Assembly: GCF_900102745.1 (NCBI RefSeq)
Contig: NZ_FMZF01000002.1
Location: 372,001-436,000, forward strand
Direction of reading: 5' to 3'
DNA length: 64,000 nt
Source of the DNA: Geodermatophilus telluris
GTDB taxonomy: Bacteria; Actinomycetota; Actinomycetes; Mycobacteriales; Geodermatophilaceae
Shown: piece by piece, positions 57,508 to 64,000 of the stretch
Position numbering within the stretch: the first letter of the stretch is position 1
Layout: each line of letters starts with the position of its first letter
Position numbers and translations under genes: made by a program
The notes under the pieces: generated by a model
The model's input: the letters and a program-made list of their open reading frames with translations, nothing else
What the model was told of the DNA's origin: nothing
The model's database searches: none

Positions 57508-59010
57508 GTGACCGACGAACCCCCCGGCCAGCCGGACGACGAGCTCCCCGAACAGCTGCGGGTCCGCCGCGGCAAGCTCGACCGGCTGCGGGAGGCCGGC
57601 GTCGACCCCTACCCGGTCACGGTCCCGCGGACGACGTCGCTGGCCGACGTCCGTGCGGCCCACCCCGACCTCGAGCCCGACACGCTGACCGGGGAGCGGG
57701 TCGGGGTCACCGGCCGCGTCATCTTCAGCCGCAACACCGGCAAGCTGTGCTTCGCGACGCTGCGCGAGGGCGACGCGGAGCTGCAGGTCATGCTCTCCCG
57801 CGACCGCGTGGGCGCCGACGCGCTGGACGCCTGGAAGGCCGACGTCGACCTCGGCGACCACGTCGTCGTCGAGGGCGAGGTCGGGACGTCGCGGCGCGGC
57901 GAGCTGTCGGTGTTCGCCGACTCCTGGCAGCTGGCCGCCAAGGCGCTGCGCCCGCTGCCGGTGGCGCACAAGCCGATGAGCGAGGAGCTGCGCGTCCGCC
58001 GCCGCTACGTCGACCTCATCGTCCGCGACGAGGCGCGGCGCACCGTGCGCCAGCGGGCCGCCGTCGTTGCCGCGCTGCGCGCCGGGCTGTCCGGCCGCGG
58101 CTTCCTCGAGGTCGAGACCCCGATGCTGCAGACCGTGCACGGGGGTGCGGCGGCCCGGCCGTTCCGCACGCACATGAACGCCTTCGACCTCGACCTGTAC
58201 CTGCGCATCGCGCCGGAGCTGTTCCTCAAGCGGTGCATCGTCGGCGGCCTGGAGAAGGTCTTCGAGATCAACCGCAACTTCCGCAACGAGGGCGCCGACA
58301 GCTCGCACTCGCCGGAGTTCGCGATGCTGGAGTTCTACGAGGCGTGGGCCGACTACTCCGACGTCGCGCGCACCACCCGGGAACTGGTCCAGGAGTGCTG
58401 CGCGGCGCTCTTCGGCGACCACACCGCCCGCCACCACGACGGCACCGAGGTCGACCTGTCGGGGGAGTGGCCGCAGGTGCCGCTCCACACGCTGGTCTCC
58501 GACGCCGTCGGCGAGGAGGTCACCCCGGAGACGCCGGTCGAGCACCTGCGCGCCCTGGCCGATCGGCACGACGTCGGCGTCGACCCCGCGTGGCTGCCGG
58601 GCAAGGTCGTCGAGGAGCTGTTCGAGGCGCTGGTGCAGCACTCGCTGCAGGCCCCGACCTTCGTCGTCGACTACCCGGTCGACACCTCGCCGCTGACCCG
58701 CGCGCACCGCACGACGCCGGGCCTGGCCGAGAAGTGGGACCTCTACATCGGCGGCATCGAGCGGGGCACCGGCTACTCCGAGCTGGTCGACCCGGTGGTG
58801 CAGCGCGAGCGGTTCACCCAGCAGGCGGTGCTCGCCGCGGCCGGTGACCCGGAGGCGATGGTCCTCGACGAGGACTTCCTCGAGGCGCTCGAGTACGGCA
58901 TGCCGCCCTGCGGCGGGGTCGGGATGGGCATCGACCGGCTGATGATGACGCTCACCGGCCTGGGAATCCGCGAGACGATCCTGTTCCCATTGGTGCGGCC
59001 GCTGTCCTGA
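57508..59010 (+). CDS. lysS: lysyl-tRNA synthetase (class II)
   Basis: A 500-residue enzyme with an N-terminal OB-fold anticodon-binding domain (about 55-150, [20 protein letters not shown]) and a class II catalytic domain: motif 1 around [21 protein letters not shown], motif 2 [17 protein letters not shown] and motif 3 [14 protein letters not shown] at 57508 fits both the family and a TAGGCT hexamer 8 nt upstream. The frame extends to 57475 but those residues are nonconserved. Confidence 0.95.
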   Translation: MTDEPPGQPDDELPEQLRVRRGKLDRLREAGVDPYPVTVPRTTSLADVRAAHPDLEPDTLTGERVGVTGRVIFSRNTGKLCFATLREGDAELQVMLSRDRVGADALDAWKADVDLGDHVVVEGEVGTSRRGELSVFADSWQLAAKALRPLPVAHKPMSEELRVRRRYVDLIVRDEARRTVRQRAAVVAALRAGLSGRGFLEVETPMLQTVHGGAAARPFRTHMNAFDLDLYLRIAPELFLKRCIVGGLEKVFEINRNFRNEGADSSHSPEFAMLEFYEAWADYSDVARTTRELVQECCAALFGDHTARHHDGTEVDLSGEWPQVPLHTLVSDAVGEEVTPETPVEHLRALADRHDVGVDPAWLPGKVVEELFEALVQHSLQAPTFVVDYPVDTSPLTRAHRTTPGLAEKWDLYIGGIERGTGYSELVDPVVQRERFTQQAVLAAAGDPEAMVLDEDFLEALEYGMPPCGGVGMGIDRLMMTLTGLGIRETILFPLVRPLS

Positions 59011-59081
59011 AAGGGACCGTCCCGTATTCGCGGTGTTTTCTCCCCCTGAATGGGCGGGTCACGCCGCGTGATTGGTGCGGT

Positions 59082-59107
59082 CGGTCGATTGTGTGGTCGA
59101 ATGACCG
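59082..59107. promoter_or_regulatory. inverted repeat in the AT-richer lsr2 upstream region
   Basis: CGGTCGATT (59082-59090) and AATGACCG (59100-59107) form an imperfect inverted repeat in the 166-bp lysS-lsr2 gap, which is clearly less GC-rich than its surroundings. It may be an operator or a nucleation site for Lsr2 autoregulation. Confidence 0.33.
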
Positions 59108-59176
59108 CAGAGTCCGGAGCAGGCGGACGACAATCGGATACCGGCGCCCTGCCGGAGAGTGCGAGGAACAGCGACA

Positions 59177-59530
59177 ATGGCGCGCAAGGTGCAGGTCATC
59201 CTCAGCGACGACCTCGACGAGGACCTCCCCGCCGACGAGACGGTAAGCTTCTCCCTCGACGGCACGAACTACGAGATCGACCTGTCGGAGAAGAACGCCA
59301 GGGAACTGCGCGACTCGTTCTCGCGTTACGTCCAGGCCGCGCGCAAGGTCGGCCGCGGTGGCGGGCGCGCCTCGGGTGGCGGCCGTTCCCGGGCCACCGG
59401 CGGCGGTGGCCGGATGGACCGCGAGCAGGCCGGTGCGATCCGCGACTGGGCCCGGAAGAACGGCCACAACGTCAGCGACCGCGGCCGCATCCCGGCCAGC
59501 GTCGTCGACGCCTACGAGGCCGCTCACTAG
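59177..59530 (+). CDS. lsr2: nucleoid-associated xenogeneic silencer Lsr2
   Basis: A 117-residue H-NS-like DNA-binding protein that silences AT-rich, often foreign, DNA. The N-terminal dimerisation/oligomerisation domain (1-60) has [19 protein letters not shown] and [17 protein letters not shown], a Gly/Arg/Ser-rich linker lies at about 59-79, and the C-terminal domain has the AT-hook-like RGR (102-104) in [13 protein letters not shown] at 59177 gives the standard length (mycobacterial Lsr2 is 112). It lies between lysS and clpC, as in mycobacteria. Confidence 0.96.
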   Translation: MARKVQVILSDDLDEDLPADETVSFSLDGTNYEIDLSEKNARELRDSFSRYVQAARKVGRGGGRASGGGRSRATGGGGRMDREQAGAIRDWARKNGHNVSDRGRIPASVVDAYEAAH

Positions 59531-59535
59531 AAGGA

Positions 59536-59587
59536 CCTCCTCGCCCCCCACCCCTCGCTCCGTTCGGGGCGGGCCCCTGCGAGGAGG
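59536..59587. repeat. palindromic intergenic repeat, copy A
   Basis: The outer arms CCTCCTCGC (59536-59544) and GCGAGGAGG (59579-59587) pair perfectly, and an inner stem CCCACCCC/GGGGCGGG is possible. The preceding bases AGAAGGA and the C-rich left side match copy B at 62568, where the outer stem sequence differs but pairing is preserved. Confidence 0.7.
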
Positions 59588-59655
59588 CCGTTCCAGCACG
59601 TCACCCGTGCGGGGCGGGCCCCTGCGAGGAGGCTGTTCCAGCACGTCACCGGTGG
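59566..59655 (+). repeat. 45-bp tandem duplication (two copies)
   Basis: Bases 59566-59610 and 59611-59655 are near-identical 45-bp units beginning GGGGCGGGCCCCTGCGAGGA, with three differences. The unit contains the right arm of repeat copy A, so either copy of the arm could pair with the single left arm. Confidence 0.85.
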
Positions 59656-59684
59656 CCCGGCCCCTCGAGGGGCCGGGCCACCGG
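59649..59684. terminator. 36-bp perfect palindrome, likely lsr2 terminator
   Basis: CCGGTGGCCCGGCCCC-TCGA-GGGGCCGGGCCACCGG is perfectly self-complementary over 36 bp, centred on TCGA at 59665-59668. It would form a very stable hairpin about 120 nt after the lsr2 stop. Confidence 0.65.
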
Positions 59685-59814
59685 CGTCCCCGGGCAACGC
59701 GCCGTCCGCTGTCGGCGTAACGGGTCCGGAACACCGTCCGGGCACCATCGGTTGACCCAGACAGCCACCCACCGCACCGCCGGTCGCCACCGACGGGACG
59801 GCGTGGTCCGTGAC

Positions 59815-59820
59815 TACAGT
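59815..59820 (+). promoter_or_regulatory. putative clpC -10 element (TACAGT)
   Basis: TACAGT lies 99 nt before the clpC ATG in the 388-bp lsr2-clpC gap. The rest of that gap holds the repeats and palindrome listed separately, and no gene is supported in it. Confidence 0.35.
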
Positions 59821-59918
59821 GGAAAGACCGGTGCCCCAGCGCGCCGACGGACGTCGGGTGCTCCTCCCCGCTCGTGGGGAGGACAGTGCCGGACCAGCCG
59901 GTCAGAGGAGATCAGCAG

Positions 59919-62465
<2,547 letters not shown>

Positions 62466-62492
62466 GGGCCCGCCAGGTCCACTGAGGTCCAG

Positions 62493-62530
62493 CACAGGGG
62501 CCGTCTCCCGCGAGGGAGGCGGCCCCTGTG
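62493..62530 (+). terminator. clpC terminator hairpin
   Basis: CACAGGGGCCG at 62493 pairs with CGGCCCCTGTG ending at 62530, with an inner CTCCC/GGGAG stem around a GCGA loop. It starts 28 nt after the clpC stop. Confidence 0.75.
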
Positions 62531-62567
62531 CCGTTCCAGGGACCCCGCGTGATGATCAGCAGAAGGA

Positions 62568-62618
62568 CCTCCCTGCCCCCCACCACTCGCGAGCTCGCGG
62601 CGGGACCCTGCAGGGAGG
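62568..62618. repeat. palindromic intergenic repeat, copy B
   Basis: CCTCCCTGC (62568-62576) and GCAGGGAGG (62610-62618) form the outer stem. The flanks AGAAGGA and the run CCCCCCACC match copy A at 59536. The stem bases differ from copy A on both arms in a compensating way. Confidence 0.7.
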
Positions 62619-62710
62619 CCACCTCACCACCGGGTGTCCGACCCGACCGCCCACCGTCGGGTGGGACGCGCTGCGGTGGGGGAGGACGCGTTCCCAGGGA
62701 GGAGGCGGTC

Positions 62711-62911
62711 GTGGCCCGCGGTGACCACCCGAGGCGGACGCCGGTCTACGGCGGCCTGCTGATCGCCGCCGCGATGGTCGGCGCCACGCTGGTCGTCGTC
62801 GAGGGCGCCGGCCTGCCGACCCCCGTCCGGGCCGTCCTGCTCGTCCTGGCCGGCCTGACCGCCCTCGCCGGCTGGCTGATGACCTTCCGCGACCTCACGC
62901 CGCGCCGCTGA
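62711..62911 (+). CDS. small two-helix membrane protein
   Basis: A 66-residue protein with two predicted membrane helices (about 13-31 and 38-57), GGLLIAAAMVGATLVVVEGAG and VRAVLLVLAGLTALAGWL discontinuously, and a charged C-terminus (FRDLTPRR). GTG at 62711 is preceded by a strong GGGAGGAGG site, which supports translation. Function unknown. It lies between clpC and the convergent mutY gene. Confidence 0.65.
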   Translation: MARGDHPRRTPVYGGLLIAAAMVGATLVVVEGAGLPTPVRAVLLVLAGLTALAGWLMTFRDLTPRR

Positions 62912-62924
62912 CCGGCCGGCGCCG

Positions 62925-63812
62925 TCAGGCGGGCAGCGCGAACCGGCCGTCCTCGGTCTGCTCGACCAGGCCGTCGGCCAGCAGGGAGTCCAGGCAGCGG
63001 GCGCGCTGAGCGGCGTCGTCCCACGCGTCGTCGAGGGCGGACGCCGCCACCGGGCCCTCGGCGGCACGCAGGACGTCGAGCAGCCGGCCGCGCACCTGGC
63101 GGTCGGTCCCGGCGAACCGCTGCACCCGCCGGGGTGGCCCGTCGGCGGCGGGGCACCCGGCCAGCCGCCAGGCGCAGCGCTCGCGGACGGGGCAGACCGC
63201 ACAGCGCGGCGTCCGGGCCACGCACACCAGCGCCCCGAGCTCCATGGCCGCCACCGAGAAGCGCACCGCCCGGTCCCGGTCGGCCGGGGCCAGCGCCGCG
63301 ACGTCGGTGAGGTCCGAGGCCCGGGCGGTGCCGGCCTCCGCGCGCCCGTGCACCAGCCGGGCCACCACCCGGCGCACGTTGGTGTCCACCACCGGCTGCG
63401 GCCGGCCGTGGCCGAAGCAGGACACGGCCCGCGCGGTGTAGGTGCCGACGCCGGGCAGCGCCTCCAGGGCCGCCACGTCGGCGGGCACGGCGCCCCCGTG
63501 CCGCTCCACGAGCGCCACGGCGGTCTCCCGCAGCCGCAGCGCCCGGCGCGGGTAGCCGAGCTTGCCCCAGGCGCGGATGACCTCCGCGGGCGAGGCCGCG
63601 ACCAGGTCGGCCGGCGTGGGCCACCGGTCCACCCAGGCGCGCCAGACCGGCTCGACGCGGGCGACCGGGGTCTGCTGCAGCATCACCTCGCTGACCAGCA
63701 CCGCCCACGGGTCCACCCCCGGCCGCCGCCACGGCAGGTCGCGCGCGGCGGTGTCGTACCAGTCGACGAGGGTGTCCCCGATCTCGGCGGTCGGCACGGC
63801 AGGGGCGTCCAC
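62925..63812 (-). CDS. mutY: A/G-specific adenine glycosylase
   Basis: A 295-residue DNA glycosylase that removes adenine opposite 8-oxoguanine. The catalytic Glu lies in SEVMLQQTPVARV, the helix-hairpin-helix is LEALPGVGTYTARAV, the catalytic Asp is in VVDTNVRRVVARL, and the iron-sulfur cluster ligands are spaced Cys-x6-Cys-x2-Cys-x5-Cys in CVARTPRCAVCPVRERC. The C-terminal 8-oxoG recognition domain of E. coli MutY is largely missing, as is usual in actinobacteria. GTG at 63812, divergent from the last gene. Confidence 0.94.
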   Translation of the reverse strand: MDAPAVPTAEIGDTLVDWYDTAARDLPWRRPGVDPWAVLVSEVMLQQTPVARVEPVWRAWVDRWPTPADLVAASPAEVIRAWGKLGYPRRALRLRETAVALVERHGGAVPADVAALEALPGVGTYTARAVSCFGHGRPQPVVDTNVRRVVARLVHGRAEAGTARASDLTDVAALAPADRDRAVRFSVAAMELGALVCVARTPRCAVCPVRERCAWRLAGCPAADGPPRRVQRFAGTDRQVRGRLLDVLRAAEGPVAASALDDAWDDAAQRARCLDSLLADGLVEQTEDGRFALPA

Positions 63813-63876
63813 GGGGGTCCAGTCTGCCCGGCCGGGACCGCGGCGTGCCGGGGAGGAGGGGTCACCGGCCGCCGAC

Positions 63877-63882
63877 TACGGT
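63877..63882 (+). promoter_or_regulatory. putative -10 element (TACGGT) of a leaderless mRNA
   Basis: TACGGT is followed by 7 nt and the GTG at 63890. Confidence 0.4.
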
Positions 63883-63889
63883 CCTGTGC

Positions 63890-64000
63890 GTGCTGCACCC
63901 GGTCGGGCCCCTGCCCGCCGCCGTCTACTGGCGACGGCGGCTGCTGGTGCTGGTGCTGCTGCTCGCCGTCCTCGGCGGGGGCGGGTGGGTCGGCGTCGCC
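63890..64000 (+). CDS. membrane protein, N-terminal fragment cut by the window edge
   Basis: The first 37 codons from GTG 63890 read as a short leader (LHPVGPLPAAVYWRRRLL) and one hydrophobic segment (VLVLLLAVLGGGGWVG). The frame is open to the window end. A membrane-anchored protein divergent from mutY is typical of actinobacteria. The function cannot be judged from this fragment. Confidence 0.6.
   Translation, partial: MLHPVGPLPAAVYWRRRLLVLVLLLAVLGGGGWVGVA

Overview
This is a very GC-rich actinobacterial chromosome segment: GTG starts are common, third codon positions are almost all G or C, and stop/start overlaps (GTGA, ATGA) are frequent. Gene order matches, from memory, the mycobacterial block from mutY through clpC, lsr2, lysS, the pantothenate genes, the folate genes, ftsH, hpt, tilS, dacB, ppa, holB and topA to the tad cluster with its helicase. 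That order, together with the exosortase-like gene, suggests a free-living actinobacterium such as a member of the Geodermatophilaceae; this assignment is inference. There are no rRNA genes, CRISPR arrays, insertion sequences or prophage genes. One tRNA (Thr, CGU) is present. Layout: 1-6142 holds a partial HAD hydrolase and a tad pilus/secretion operon (CpaE-like protein, TadA, TadB, TadC, Flp-like pilin, two TadE-like proteins) interrupted by a small catalase-like gene. 6149-9569 is a divergent accessory unit: an NCS1 permease and NTF2-like protein against an XRE-cupin regulator and a cyclase-family hydrolase. 9579-16708 is a minus-strand surface-glycan locus. Five genes overlap by 4 bp each: a membrane glycosyltransferase, an exosortase/archaeosortase-like protein, an ATP-grasp enzyme, a UDP-GlcNAc 2-epimerase and a HAD phosphatase. 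They are followed by a secreted protein with an LPADG-TM-RRRR tail and a PIG-L deacetylase. This locus is the best candidate for an undescribed system. It sits between the tad genes and the helicase (16848-19562) that are normally close neighbours. From 19.7 to 35.7 kb are the proton-pumping pyrophosphatase, a small helical protein paired with a DUF1023 hydrolase, topA, two tail-to-tail methyltransferases, tmk (apparently ATC-initiated), holB, tRNA-Thr, a UvrA paralogue, a PilZ protein, a REC-HPt protein and a third methyltransferase. From 35.7 to 45.8 kb are ppa, dacB, a zinc metalloprotease, tilS, hpt, ftsH, folE-folP-folB-folK and a DUF3180 membrane protein. From 45.8 to 49.6 kb is an OpuC-type osmoprotectant ABC transporter whose ATPase gene is divergent from the permeases. 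Its binding lipoprotein appears circularly permuted: the segment that normally ends the family comes first. From 49.7 to 64 kb are a coiled-coil membrane protein, an SDR, a DUF2520 protein with panC-panD-nadB-nadC-coaX, lysS, lsr2, clpC, a small membrane protein, mutY and a truncated membrane protein. The window links Tad appendage assembly, surface polysaccharide and protein anchoring, nucleotide and cofactor synthesis (folate, pantothenate/CoA, NAD), and protein quality control (FtsH, ClpC). Several genes carry a TANNNT hexamer 6-8 nt before the start codon, which suggests leaderless transcripts. The lsr2-clpC and clpC-distal gaps carry two copies of a palindromic repeat whose stems show compensating base changes.
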